Shown: in pieces, positions 6,973 to 16,012 of the stretch
Layout: each line of letters starts with the position of its first letter
Numbering within the stretch: position 1 is the first letter of the stretch
Source of the DNA: Bacteroidetes bacterium ADurb.Bin012
GTDB lineage: Bacteria; Bacteroidota; Bacteroidia; Bacteroidales; TTA-H9
Direction of reading: 5' to 3'
Length of the DNA stretch: 34,030 nucleotides
NCBI GenBank assembly: GCA_002071415.1
Contig: MWFC01000022.1
Location: forward strand, 1-34,030
Notes under the pieces: model-generated
What the model saw: only the letters and a program-made list of their open reading frames with translations
The model's database searches: none
Told to the model about the DNA's origin: nothing
Made by a program: the position numbers and the translations under genes

Positions 6973-8325
6973 ATGACGATGAAGCATTCGAAGTTTTCGA
7001 TGGAGTCAAATATTAACACGGGAGTTTTGAAGAATATTTTCCGATCGCTCCACTATAGAAATTTTCGTTTGTTTTTCATAGGACAGAGCATCTCCTTGAT
7101 TGGAACATGGATTCAGCGAATTGCCCTGCCCTGGCTGGTTTATGATCTGACCAAATCGGCTTTCCTATTGGGATTAGTTGGTTTTGCCGGACAGATTCCT
7201 ATGTTTTTTATCGCTCCGTTTGCTGGCGTAATCACCGATCGTTTGAACCGTTACCATCTATTGGTTGCTACTCAGGTCTTCGCAATGCTTCAAGCCTTTA
7301 TTTTAGCCTTTCTCATTTTATTCGGAGTGATCAATATATGGCTCATCCTTGTTTTGAACATCTTGCTGGGATGTATCAACGCATTCGACACTCCTGTCCG
7401 TCAATCGTTTTTCGTCGAGATTATCGACAATAAAGACGACTTGCCCAATGCTATCGCTTTGAATTCTTCTATGGTGAATGCGGCTCGATTATTGGGACCT
7501 TCGATTGCTGGCGTGTTAATTGCGTTTACAGGCGAGGGGATGTGTTTCCTCATCAATGCACTAAGTTACATTCCTGTAGTTACTTCCTTACTAATGATGC
7601 GAATTCCTCTAAAAACGCATGAAAAGAATTCATCTCATGTTCTAATAGAGTTAAAGGAAGGATTCTTCTATACTTTTGGACATAAAGTATTGAAACATAT
7701 TATTTTATTATTAGCTCTGGTAAGCCTAATGGGAATGCCTTACACAGTATTGATGCCAGTATTTGCAAAAGAAATTCTTCATGGAGGATCTTATACCTTT
7801 GGATTCTTGATGGGGGCTTCGGGTTTGGGGGCATTAGCCGGTGCACTTTACCTGGCTTCAAAGAAGAACGTGTTGGGATTAGGCCGTTTGATAGCCTATT
7901 CAGCTGCATTATTTGGGACAAGTCTTCTCATATTCTCGTTTTCGCGTATATTCGAACTTTCGCTTTTACTGATGGCCTTTATTGGACTGGGAATGATGAT
8001 GCAAATGGCCTCGAGCAATACATTGTTACAAACATTATCTGATGATGACAAACGAGGGAGGGTAATGAGCTTTTATACTATGGCCTATATGGGAACCGCC
8101 CCATTTGGAAGCTTGCTGGCCGGCGGCCTGGCCGATTTAATTGGAGTTACCTTCACCATAGCAGTGGGCGGAATATGCTGCATGATAGGTGCGGCACTTT
8201 TTTGGCAAAAATTGCCTCAACTTCGCCAAATACTCCATCCTATTTATGTCGATATGGGCATCATTCCGGAAGTATCCTCCGGGCTTCAAACGGCTTCCGA
8301 TCCCCACCTGCCCCCTGAAGAATGA
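6973..8325 (+). CDS. MFS transporter (EntS-like / MFS_3 type)
   Basis: The 450-residue polytopic protein has about 12 hydrophobic helices. Its N-terminal region reads LHYRNFRLFFIGQSISLIGTW, followed by RIALPWLVYDLT, typical of the MFS_3 branch that includes enterobactin-exporter-like proteins. The cytoplasmic loop 2-3 motif is GVITDRLNRY. A conserved acidic/aromatic stretch NAFDTPVRQSF and an LNSSMVNAARLLGPSIAG segment follow, also family hallmarks. The substrate is unknown. ATG at 6973 is used here; in-frame ATGs at 6979 and 7003 are also possible, since the family core begins at about residue 17. It is transcribed alone, between the trk terminator and 312 bases of AT-rich DNA. Confidence 0.88.
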   Translation: MTMKHSKFSMESNINTGVLKNIFRSLHYRNFRLFFIGQSISLIGTWIQRIALPWLVYDLTKSAFLLGLVGFAGQIPMFFIAPFAGVITDRLNRYHLLVATQVFAMLQAFILAFLILFGVINIWLILVLNILLGCINAFDTPVRQSFFVEIIDNKDDLPNAIALNSSMVNAARLLGPSIAGVLIAFTGEGMCFLINALSYIPVVTSLLMMRIPLKTHEKNSSHVLIELKEGFFYTFGHKVLKHIILLLALVSLMGMPYTVLMPVFAKEILHGGSYTFGFLMGASGLGALAGALYLASKKNVLGLGRLIAYSAALFGTSLLIFSFSRIFELSLLLMAFIGLGMMMQMASSNTLLQTLSDDDKRGRVMSFYTMAYMGTAPFGSLLAGGLADLIGVTFTIAVGGICCMIGAALFWQKLPQLRQILHPIYVDMGIIPEVSSGLQTASDPHLPPEE

Positions 8326-8637
8326 TTCCATTTGCCTTGGAAAAATTTTCTTGAAATCCATCCTAATTTTATTGTATTTAAAAAATAATTTTTTTATCTT
8401 TCCAAAATCTAAATGGCATATTTAGAGGAATTATTATTTATTGTATTTCAATGTTTTATATTAAATGACCACAAATATTTCAATCCACATTATTTTTTAT
8501 TTGAGAAATTTAAATATTCTCAGGAAAGACTATTTTACGAATATTTTTTATAAAATTGAATTTTGTAAATTATTAAGGAATTCTTAATTGTAAAAGACTT
8601 AAAACATCTAATTTTGCATTTACGAAATAATATTTAG
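8326..8637. other. AT-rich intergenic region before the helicase gene
   Basis: These 312 bases are strongly AT-rich with no supported gene. The distal end holds the promoter of the helicase gene. An A/T hairpin-like run (around 8376-8398) just after the transporter gene could contribute to termination, but it has no GC stem. Confidence 0.5.
8587..8616 (+). promoter_or_regulatory. promoter of the helicase gene
   Basis: ATTG (8587-8590), an 18-base spacer, then TAATTTTG (8609-8616), an exact match to the Bacteroidota -7 consensus. The GTG start follows 21 bases after the -7 box, which supports that start. Confidence 0.65.
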
Positions 8638-10929
8638 GTGGAGAAGGATATTTTATCACATCTCAATGAAGCCCAGCGAGAAGCGGTTCGATGCATCGAA
8701 GGGCCTGTGATGGTAATTGCAGGGGCAGGTTCAGGCAAAACCCGTGTACTTACTTATCGTATAGCGTATATGATTCAACAGGGCATCGACCCCTTTCATA
8801 TCTTGGCACTTACTTTCACCAATAAGGCAGCCCGTGAAATGAAGGAACGTATGCTGCAGTTGGTGGGTAAGAGCGAAGCTGTGAATGTATGGATGGGCAC
8901 ATTTCATTCCATATTTGCCCGTATTCTTCGAGTAGAAGGCCATCTCATCGGATATCCGGCGGCTTTTGCTATTTATGATGCCGAAGATTCGAAACGCCTA
9001 ATGAAATCCATTATCGACGAGATGCACCTCGACCTCAAGATCTATTCCCCTTCATGGGTTCTCACACGAATCTCTGCAGCTAAATCCAGATTGATTTCTG
9101 TGCAGGAATATCTCGATTCTACCGAGATTCAAACCGCCGACCGTGAAGCTAATCGCCCTGAAACCGGAATACTCTATAAAATATATCAGGACAGGCTTTT
9201 CCGTTCTCAAGCCATGGATTTTGATGACCTGCTGTTCAATATGAACCGTATCCTACAAACTTTTCCAGAAATTCTATTCAAATACCAGAACCGCTTCAGG
9301 AATATTCTTGTAGATGAATATCAGGATACCAATTTCTCGCAATATATCATCATCAAACAACTGGCAGCTCGCTTCGAGAATATTTGTGTTGTGGGAGATG
9401 ATGCCCAAAGCATTTATTCATTCAGAGGAGCCAATATCCAGAATATATTCAATTTCAAGAACGATTATCCTGATTACAAGGTCTTCAAACTCGAACAAAA
9501 TTATCGTTCCACGAAGATTATTGTAGAAGCCGCAAATAAAGTGATTGCCAACAACAGAGAGCAGATATATAAAAAAGTTTGGACAGATAATGAAGCAGGC
9601 GAAAAGATAAAGATAATCAGGGCAAGTAGTGATAATGAAGAAGGCCAGCTTATAGCCGACACTATTTTTGAATTGAAAATGAACCGCCAGCTCGAAAGTG
9701 ATGCCTTTGCCGTGTTGTATCGAACTAATGCACAGTCGCGCGCCATCGAAGAAGCCTTGCGGCGCTTGAATATCCCATACAGAATCTATGGTGGACTATC
9801 ATTTTATAAAAGAAAGGAAATCAAAGACCTTTTGGCTTATTTCCGTTTGGTGGTCAATCCGAATGACGAAGATGCCCTTCGCAGAGTGATCAATTATCCG
9901 GCTCGAGGAATTGGCGAAGGCACTATGGATAAGGCGATGGTTTGCAGTATCGAAAGAAATGTCCCGCTTTGGGAAGTAATTTCCAATCCACTCGAGTATG
10001 GCTTGCAATTGAGGAGCAATATAGTAGAGAAAATGAGCAACTTCGTGGCTATGATAAAAAAATTTCATTATCAGATAAAAACCCACAATGCTTATGAACT
10101 GGCCCGTCAAATTGCGCATGCTTCAGGAATTTTAAAGGAACTCGATGACGACAAATCCCCCGAAGGAGTTGCCCGGCTCGATAATATCGAAGAACTGCTC
10201 AGCGCAATCAACGATTTTTCTCAAAACGACGAGGTTATCCCGAATATCGATCAGGAGGATCAAACCGGTATCCGCTCACTCGACCTGTTTTTGCAACAGA
10301 TTGCCCTTCTGACGGATGCCGACGAAAAAGACGATGGCGTTCCCAAGGTTTCATTCATGACTATCCATTCAGCAAAAGGCCTGGAATTTCCTTATGTGTT
10401 TGTGGCTGGCCTTGAAGAAAACCTCTTCCCTAACATCCAAGCCTTGGGTACTCGCATCGAACTGGAAGAGGAACGCCGCTTATTTTACGTAGCCATTACA
10501 CGGGCACAAAAAAAACTCTTCCTCAGCCATGCTCAAACACGCTATCATCATGGCAGCCTCAATTATTGCGAACCAAGCCGCTTTCTCGATGAAATCGAGG
10601 AAGAATTCATCGAATCGGGTGCAAAAAAAGTTTCATGGAATCCACCTTTTGCATCCGTAAAATCACCAAAAACCATCCCTACTAAACAACCCGATTTTTC
10701 GAAGCTTAAAAAAATTTCTCATGAGGATGTGAACTCACCCTTGAACCCCGATACTGAAGAATTGATCCGTTGCCTCCAAACCGGCATGCAGGTTCGACAC
10801 GAACGCTTTGGACAAGGAAAGGTAATTAGCCTCGAAGGAGAAGGTGCCAATAAAAAGGCAACAGTCTTCTTCCCCGGAATTGGTCAAAAACAACTTTTAC
10901 TTAAATTTGCAAAACTGAAAATCATCTGA
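8638..10929 (+). CDS. pcrA: ATP-dependent DNA helicase, UvrD/PcrA family
   Basis: This 763-residue superfamily 1A 3'-5' helicase unwinds DNA in repair and replication-conflict removal. Motifs in order: Q-motif LNEAQREAV (residues 9-17); Walker A AGAGSGKTR (28-36, Lys34); motif II DEYQDT (226-231); motif III GDDAQSIYSFRGA; motif IV-like LEQNYRST; motif V IHSAKGLEF (576-584); motif VI VAITRAQKKL (from 618). The C-terminus (MQVRHERFGQGKVISLEGEG...) is the Tudor-like domain that contacts RNA polymerase in PcrA/UvrD. Length is normal for the family. The GTG start is set by the promoter and by LSHLNEAQ at the usual N-terminal position. PcrA and UvrD cannot be separated with confidence here. Confidence 0.95.
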   Translation: MEKDILSHLNEAQREAVRCIEGPVMVIAGAGSGKTRVLTYRIAYMIQQGIDPFHILALTFTNKAAREMKERMLQLVGKSEAVNVWMGTFHSIFARILRVEGHLIGYPAAFAIYDAEDSKRLMKSIIDEMHLDLKIYSPSWVLTRISAAKSRLISVQEYLDSTEIQTADREANRPETGILYKIYQDRLFRSQAMDFDDLLFNMNRILQTFPEILFKYQNRFRNILVDEYQDTNFSQYIIIKQLAARFENICVVGDDAQSIYSFRGANIQNIFNFKNDYPDYKVFKLEQNYRSTKIIVEAANKVIANNREQIYKKVWTDNEAGEKIKIIRASSDNEEGQLIADTIFELKMNRQLESDAFAVLYRTNAQSRAIEEALRRLNIPYRIYGGLSFYKRKEIKDLLAYFRLVVNPNDEDALRRVINYPARGIGEGTMDKAMVCSIERNVPLWEVISNPLEYGLQLRSNIVEKMSNFVAMIKKFHYQIKTHNAYELARQIAHASGILKELDDDKSPEGVARLDNIEELLSAINDFSQNDEVIPNIDQEDQTGIRSLDLFLQQIALLTDADEKDDGVPKVSFMTIHSAKGLEFPYVFVAGLEENLFPNIQALGTRIELEEERRLFYVAITRAQKKLFLSHAQTRYHHGSLNYCEPSRFLDEIEEEFIESGAKKVSWNPPFASVKSPKTIPTKQPDFSKLKKISHEDVNSPLNPDTEELIRCLQTGMQVRHERFGQGKVISLEGEGANKKATVFFPGIGQKQLLLKFAKLKII

Positions 10930-11066
10930 TTATATTATATTTCTCTCACTATCTTCCGAACAATAAGAAAGACATTATTCGTTCCCTTTATTAAGAACAA
11001 CTCAAATTTTTTACATCTATTAGCCTCATTTGAATCAATTTTTTTCGTTTCACTGAATAAAACAAC

Positions 11067-11690
11067 ATGGAATACAATACTACTCGAGGTCCGCTCAAAA
11101 TGGCCGAATATGGCCGCAACATCCAGAAGATGGTCGAATATATCATACAGATTCCCGACAGGGAAGAACGCACGCGGGCAGCCCAGGCTCTGGTAAAATG
11201 CATGGAACAAATTACTCCTGAACAAAAAGATTATACCGACTACAAGCGGAAACTCTGGGATCATTTGCATATCATTTCCGATTTCCGCCTCGATGTGGAT
11301 GCTCCTTATCCTTTGCCTTCGAAAGAACAAGTTGAGCTAAAACCACAACCTATTCCCTATTCAGATAACAAGATCAAATACAGGCATTATGGTCGTAATG
11401 TGCAGAAAATGATCGACTATGTGAGCACCCTTGATACCGACCATCCCGACCGTAAAGCGATGATACGTGTGATTGGAAACAGTATGAAAATGGCTTACTT
11501 AACATGGAATAGGGACAATGTGGCCGATGATGTGATTCTTGAACAAATGAAAGAACTATCGGATGGAAAAATTGACACCGAAGGCATTAAATTGGCACCT
11601 ACCAATGAATTACTACAAATAATCAGGCAGCAGCAAAAATTACAACCTGTTGCCAAACCAGGAAATAAGAAAAAGAGAAAACACAAATAG
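11067..11690 (+). CDS. DUF4290 protein
   Basis: The 207-residue soluble protein matches the DUF4290 family as I remember it from Bacteroidota, where it commonly sits next to murA as here (4-base gap). No biochemical role is known to me. The sequence contains an internal duplication: YGRNIQKMVEY (residues 15-25) and YGRNVQKMIDY (108-118). Each copy is followed by an Asp-rich turn, an Arg/Lys-Ala-containing helix and a hydrophobic helix, so the protein is probably two helical half-repeats. The C-terminus is very basic (KPGNKKKRKHK), suggesting nucleic-acid or anionic-surface contact. Co-transcription with murA is likely. Confidence 0.8.
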   Translation: MEYNTTRGPLKMAEYGRNIQKMVEYIIQIPDREERTRAAQALVKCMEQITPEQKDYTDYKRKLWDHLHIISDFRLDVDAPYPLPSKEQVELKPQPIPYSDNKIKYRHYGRNVQKMIDYVSTLDTDHPDRKAMIRVIGNSMKMAYLTWNRDNVADDVILEQMKELSDGKIDTEGIKLAPTNELLQIIRQQQKLQPVAKPGNKKKRKHK

Positions 11691-11694
11691 AACA

Positions 11695-13020
11695 ATGGAC
11701 TATAATAATAAAAACCGACAAGTTTATAGAATAAAAGGCAATAAAACACTCTCAGGAGAAATAACACCCCAAGGAGCCAAGAATGAGGCTCTTCAGGTGA
11801 TCTGTGCTACCCTGCTTACTCCCGAAGAAGTGATCATCCATAATGTCCCGCATATTCTCGATGTGCTGAGGCTTATCGAACTGCTCGAAGGACTCGGGAT
11901 GAAAGCGAAAAGAATTGGAGAACATTCATGGAGTTTTCAAGCCGACGATATACATCCTGAGTACATGCAAAGCCGAGAGTATCATCAAAAAGCCAGGGCC
12001 TTGAGAGGTTCGATGATGGTGGTTGGGCCTGTACTCGCACGATTTGGCAAGGCTTATTCTCCCAGGCCTGGTGGCGATAAGATAGGACGTCGTAGAGTGG
12101 ATACACATTTTAATGGACTTCAAAAACTCGGAGCAAAGATTGGAGAAAATGCCGCCACTCATATCCCTTTCCTCGAAGCCAGTAAACTAAAGGGAACTTA
12201 TATTCTGCTCGACGAGGCCTCGGTAACCGGAACCGCCAATATCGTCATGGCAGCTACACTGGCTGAGGGTACTACCACACTTTTCAATGCAGCTTGCGAA
12301 CCTTACGTAGTTCAGCTTTGCAAAATGCTCAATCGCATGGGTGCACGCATCAGTGGCATAGGATCCAACTTACTGACTATCGAGGGAGTTGAACATCTTG
12401 GCAGTACCACCCATACCCTGATGCCCGACATGATCGAAGTGGGAAGCTTTATTGGCCTTGCTGCCATGACCCAATCCCAATTGATCATTAAAAATACCAA
12501 TTATCGATCATTAGGAATCATTCCCGAGATTTTTCGACGTTTGGGAGTCGAAACCTTCCCCGATAATAACGACATCATCGTACCTACTAAGGAACATTAC
12601 GAAATCGAATCTTTCTGTGATGGATCCATCATGAGTATTTCGGATGCACCCTGGCCTGGATTTACACCCGATTTGATCAGCATTGCTCTGGTCGTTTCCA
12701 CTCAAGCCAAAGGAAGTGTGTTGATTCATCAGAAAATGTTCGAGAGTCGTTTATTCTTCGTGGATAGTCTTATCGAAATGGGTGCACGCATTATTCTTTG
12801 CGACCCCCACCGAGCTACGGTGATAGGACTCGACTGGAAATACCGCCTCCGCGGAATCTGCATGAGCTCACCCGACATTCGCGCAGGAGTCGCCCTCCTT
12901 ATAGCTGCCCTTTCTGCCAAAGGTGAAAGCATTATCGAAAATATAGAGCAAATTGACAGAGGTTACGAAAATTTGGATGCCCGCCTGCAAGTCCTCGGAG
13001 CTGACATTGAACGCATTTAG
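11695..13020 (+). CDS. murA: UDP-N-acetylglucosamine 1-carboxyvinyltransferase (MurA)
   Basis: MurA transfers enolpyruvate from PEP to UDP-GlcNAc, the first committed step of peptidoglycan synthesis, in the cytoplasm. The 441-residue protein shows the family features: KNEALQV in the first domain (Lys29-Asn30), RGSMMVVGPVLARFG, PGGDKIGRRRVDTHF, SVTGTANIVMAA, and PDMIEVGSFIG. The catalytic-loop residue that is Cys115 in E. coli is Asp128 here (PGGDKIG), a natural variant that in other bacteria is active and insensitive to fosfomycin. An in-frame codon at 11650 would overlap the upstream gene by 40 bases; ATG at 11695 fits the family N-terminus (YRIKGNKTLSGEITPQGAKN). Confidence 0.95.
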   Translation: MDYNNKNRQVYRIKGNKTLSGEITPQGAKNEALQVICATLLTPEEVIIHNVPHILDVLRLIELLEGLGMKAKRIGEHSWSFQADDIHPEYMQSREYHQKARALRGSMMVVGPVLARFGKAYSPRPGGDKIGRRRVDTHFNGLQKLGAKIGENAATHIPFLEASKLKGTYILLDEASVTGTANIVMAATLAEGTTTLFNAACEPYVVQLCKMLNRMGARISGIGSNLLTIEGVEHLGSTTHTLMPDMIEVGSFIGLAAMTQSQLIIKNTNYRSLGIIPEIFRRLGVETFPDNNDIIVPTKEHYEIESFCDGSIMSISDAPWPGFTPDLISIALVVSTQAKGSVLIHQKMFESRLFFVDSLIEMGARIILCDPHRATVIGLDWKYRLRGICMSSPDIRAGVALLIAALSAKGESIIENIEQIDRGYENLDARLQVLGADIERI

Positions 13021-13039
13021 ATCCGCTTCGTTCTGCCAT

Positions 13040-13072
13040 TTTGACCTTTACTCTCCAAAGGCATTATTTTTG
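13040..13072 (+). promoter_or_regulatory. promoter of the grpE-dnaJ operon
   Basis: TTTG (13040-13043), a 21-base spacer and TATTTTTG (13065-13072) match the primary-sigma consensus of Bacteroidota. No CIRCE element (HrcA site) is seen, so heat control by that route is not supported. Confidence 0.7.
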
Positions 13073-13083
13073 CAAACAACCTG

Positions 13084-13103
13084 TGGTTATCAAAGATAAA
13101 CCA
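13084..13103 (+). promoter_or_regulatory. imperfect dyad at the grpE transcript start
   Basis: TGGTTATC (13084-13091) and GATAAACCA (13095-13103) pair with one bulged A around a 3-base loop. The dyad sits just after the -7 box, where it could be an operator or form a hairpin at the 5' end of the mRNA. Its role is unknown. Confidence 0.3.
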
Positions 13104-13151
13104 GTGAAATTACTTTGAATAAAGAGTCAAATTAATGTTGAAAAGCAGATA

Positions 13152-13853
13152 ATGTGTATGATCAATCCAGATAATATGCAACCACAAGATCTAAAGAAAC
13201 CCGAAGAAAAAAATTCTATGAATAATGACCATCTCGACGAAAATGAGGAGCAAACGAACAATGACCTCCATGAGGATCGGTCGATGCAGGAATTAAATGA
13301 TAAAGTAACACGGGGTAAACGGAGGAATAAACATGGCAAGACTTCAACCAATGAATCCGAAGTAATAGAATTGGAGGCTAAAATGAAAGAATTGGAACAA
13401 GCAAATGAAAAATCGGAAGAAGAGATTGCCGAATGGAAAGATAAGTTCTTAAGATTATTTTCCGAGTTTGATAATTTCAAGAAGCGTAATGCACGTGAGC
13501 GATTGGAACTCATTAAAAGCGCTAATAGCAGCCTTATAGTCAAATTATTGCCGGTGCTGGATGATTTCGAACGTGCTCTCGATTCTTTGAATCAAAACGA
13601 TGATGAGGTTTTGAAGCCCTATCACGATGGTATAGAATTAATCTATAATAAATTCTATCAAATATTGGAGAAGGAAGGATTGAAACCTATCGGCAACGTG
13701 GGTGAAACCTTCGATACAGATTATCATGAAGCCCTGACGATGATACCTGCGCCCAATGAAGAAATGAAGGGAAAGGTGGTCGAAGTAATCGAAAAAGGCT
13801 ATATGCTTCATGACAAAGTAATACGCTTTGCCAAGGTGATAGTTGGCAGTTAA
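13152..13853 (+). CDS. grpE: nucleotide exchange factor GrpE
   Basis: The 233-residue cytoplasmic co-chaperone releases ADP from DnaK. The N-terminal 70 residues are acidic and low in complexity. A long coiled coil follows (about 75-115: LEAKMKELEQANEKSEEE), then the conserved RLFSEFDNFKKRNARER segment, LPVLDDFERAL, and the C-terminal beta domain (GETFDTDYHEALTMIP, ending VIEKGYMLHDKVIRFAKV). The length is normal with a slightly long N-terminal tail; ATG at 13158 is an alternative start. It is the first gene of a probable operon with dnaJ (30 bases to the chosen dnaJ start). dnaK is not in the window. Confidence 0.95.
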   Translation: MCMINPDNMQPQDLKKPEEKNSMNNDHLDENEEQTNNDLHEDRSMQELNDKVTRGKRRNKHGKTSTNESEVIELEAKMKELEQANEKSEEEIAEWKDKFLRLFSEFDNFKKRNARERLELIKSANSSLIVKLLPVLDDFERALDSLNQNDDEVLKPYHDGIELIYNKFYQILEKEGLKPIGNVGETFDTDYHEALTMIPAPNEEMKGKVVEVIEKGYMLHDKVIRFAKVIVGS

Positions 13854-13883
13854 AGAATGGAAGGAAAGGAAGGTAGATTATAT

Positions 13884-15050
13884 ATGGCCAAAAGAGATTA
13901 TTATGAAGTTTTAGAAGTTTCGCGCAATGCTACGGGGGAGGAAATCAAGAAAGCCTACAGGCAGAAAGCCATGAAGTTTCATCCTGATCGCAACCCAGGT
14001 GATAAGGATGCGGAAGAGAAATTCAAGGAAGCAGCAGAAGCTTATGAGGTTTTAAGCGATCCCGAAAAAAGAAGTAGATACGATCAGTTTGGGCATGAAG
14101 GGGTTGGCGGAGCTGCTGGCGGAGGTTTCAGCGGCCATGGTATGACGATGGAGGATATTTTTTCAAACTTTGGTGATATTTTTGAATCGTTCGGTGGTTT
14201 TGGCGGTTTTGGGGGATTCGGAGGAAGCTCGCGTACACGTAGCCGTAAAACTGCCAGTCATGGAACCAATTTGCGGGTAAAGGTTTCTCTTACTTTGGAA
14301 GAAATCGCCAAAGGGGCTCATAAGAAACTGAAAGTCAATAAGTACATTAAATGTAAGGCTTGCAACGGCACAGGAGCGAGAGCCGGAAGCTCGCCCCATG
14401 TTTGTCCTACCTGCCGAGGTACAGGGCAAATCATTCAAACTACCAATACTTTTCTTGGCCGTATGCAAACCACTTCTACATGTCCCCAGTGTGGCGGAGA
14501 AGGCCGAATTATTACCGACAAATGCCCCGAATGCTATGGCGATGGCATCGTAAAAGGAGAAGAAATTGTAGAAGTGGATATTCCAGCTGGCGTAACCGAT
14601 GGAATGACTTTGAGCCTCAGCGGCAAAGGCAATGCAGGTCCTAAAGGAGGCCTGTCAGGCGACCTGCTGATCGTGATAGAAGAACTCCCTCACCCCGATT
14701 TTCAACGCCAAGGGAATCACCTGCTTTACGAATTATATATCAGCATACCCGATGCAATTCTCGGTACAACCGTCGAAGTGCCTACTCTCGAAGGGAAAGC
14801 CCGTATAAAGATCGAACCAGGAACCCAAGCAGGAAAAATCCTCCGGCTCAAAGGAAAAGGATTGCCTGAAGTAAACTCCTATAAAAAAGGCGATTTGCTG
14901 GTAACTCTAAACATCTGGATACCAAAGAATCTTACTTCATCCGAACGCGAAATGATCGAAAAACTTCGGCTTTCTGAAAACTTCAAACCTCATCCCGATA
15001 AAAAGGAAAAAACCTTCTTTGCTCGTATGCGCGAATTTTTCAACTCTTAA
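13884..15050 (+). CDS. dnaJ: chaperone DnaJ
   Basis: The 388-residue type I Hsp40 delivers substrates to DnaK and stimulates its ATPase. The J domain carries HPD at residues 33-35. A Gly/Phe-rich linker follows (about 72-115, with [10 protein letters not shown]). The zinc domain has all four CxxCxGxG-type motifs: CKACNGTG (157), CPTCRGTG (174), CPQCGGEG (200) and CPECYGDG (214). C-terminal substrate-binding domains complete it. An in-frame ATG at 13857 would add nine residues before the normal [10 protein letters not shown] start, so 13884 is preferred. The ABC-exporter genes follow after 14 bases. Confidence 0.96.
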   Translation: MAKRDYYEVLEVSRNATGEEIKKAYRQKAMKFHPDRNPGDKDAEEKFKEAAEAYEVLSDPEKRSRYDQFGHEGVGGAAGGGFSGHGMTMEDIFSNFGDIFESFGGFGGFGGFGGSSRTRSRKTASHGTNLRVKVSLTLEEIAKGAHKKLKVNKYIKCKACNGTGARAGSSPHVCPTCRGTGQIIQTTNTFLGRMQTTSTCPQCGGEGRIITDKCPECYGDGIVKGEEIVEVDIPAGVTDGMTLSLSGKGNAGPKGGLSGDLLIVIEELPHPDFQRQGNHLLYELYISIPDAILGTTVEVPTLEGKARIKIEPGTQAGKILRLKGKGLPEVNSYKKGDLLVTLNIWIPKNLTSSEREMIEKLRLSENFKPHPDKKEKTFFARMREFFNS

Positions 15051-15064
15051 GTCATCTCCTCGAA

Positions 15065-16003
15065 ATGGATTTAATACGTACGGAGGAAGTTACTAAACGA
15101 TATGGCAACTATGTGGCACTCGATAATATCAATATTTCAGTCCCCAAAGGTAGCATTTTCGGCTTGTTGGGGCCCAATGGAGCCGGTAAAACCACTCTAA
15201 TCCGGATTATCAATCAGATTATTGCCCCCGATAAGGGGAAAGTGTTTTTCAATGGCCAGGTACTGCAACCTAATCATACCGATAAAATCGGTTATCTCCC
15301 CGAAGAAAGAGGATTGTATAAGAAGATGAAAGCTAGCGAACAAGCTATTTATCTGGCTCGCCTCAAGGGAGTTTCACAACATGAAGCCGTATCCCGTCTA
15401 AAATACTGGTTCAGGAAATTCGAAATCCTGAGCTGGTGGGATAGAAAAGTAGAAGAACTTTCCAAGGGTATGCAGCAAAAAATCCAATTCATCGTAACTA
15501 TACTTCATCAACCTGAATTATTGATCTTCGATGAGCCCTTTAGCGGATTCGATCCTATCAATGTGGATTTGATAAAGAACGAAATTTTGAAATTAAGAGA
15601 TGAAGGAGCAAGTATCATTTTTTCGACTCACAGTATGGAATCGGTCGAACAACTATGCGACAATATTGCATTGATTCATCAGTCGAAAGTGGTGCTTAGC
15701 GGTGCAGTAAACGAAATTAAAAGTCGCTTCAGCCAGAATCTGTTCGAAGTAGAATCTTACAAAGCTGACCTAAGCACTATAACACCGAATTTGCCGCAAG
15801 GAATTCATTATCAAAAAACCGAACCCAATTCCAGCTTATACAAGCATTATTTCAAATTGGATGCTTCTTTAGCTCCAAATGATCTTTTGGCTTCTCTTTT
15901 GCCTTATATGCAGATTACCGGATTCCGCGAACTCCTTCCTTCTATGCACGATATCTTTGTTTCTACCATTCAAAATGGCTCTTTACCGGCAAACCCATCC
16001 TAA
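15065..16003 (+). CDS. ABC-2 type exporter, ATP-binding subunit (NatA-like)
   Basis: The 312-residue nucleotide-binding subunit powers the adjacent permease. Walker A is GPNGAGKTT (residues 36-44, Lys42), the signature is LSKGMQQK (132-139), Walker B is LLIFDEP (152-158), and the switch His is in STHS (His189). The C-terminal 80 residues after LIHQSKVVLSG fit the DUF4162-type accessory domain of NatA-like ATPases. The substrate is unknown: Na+ export is described for one member (NatAB), but homology does not fix that here. It lies 14 bases after dnaJ and 9 bases before the permease, so it is probably co-transcribed with the chaperones. Confidence 0.88.
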   Translation: MDLIRTEEVTKRYGNYVALDNINISVPKGSIFGLLGPNGAGKTTLIRIINQIIAPDKGKVFFNGQVLQPNHTDKIGYLPEERGLYKKMKASEQAIYLARLKGVSQHEAVSRLKYWFRKFEILSWWDRKVEELSKGMQQKIQFIVTILHQPELLIFDEPFSGFDPINVDLIKNEILKLRDEGASIIFSTHSMESVEQLCDNIALIHQSKVVLSGAVNEIKSRFSQNLFEVESYKADLSTITPNLPQGIHYQKTEPNSSLYKHYFKLDASLAPNDLLASLLPYMQITGFRELLPSMHDIFVSTIQNGSLPANPS

Positions 16004-16012
16004 TTTTCGAGT

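Noticed and set aside
13021-13151. CIRCE/HrcA operator upstream of grpE
   Set aside because: No TTAGCACTC-N9-GAGTGCTAA-like sequence exists there; only an unrelated imperfect dyad is present.
14360-14644. Plus-strand Arg/Trp-rich frame inside dnaJ
   Set aside because: It lies wholly within the conserved zinc-finger region of dnaJ in another frame, so it is a shadow.
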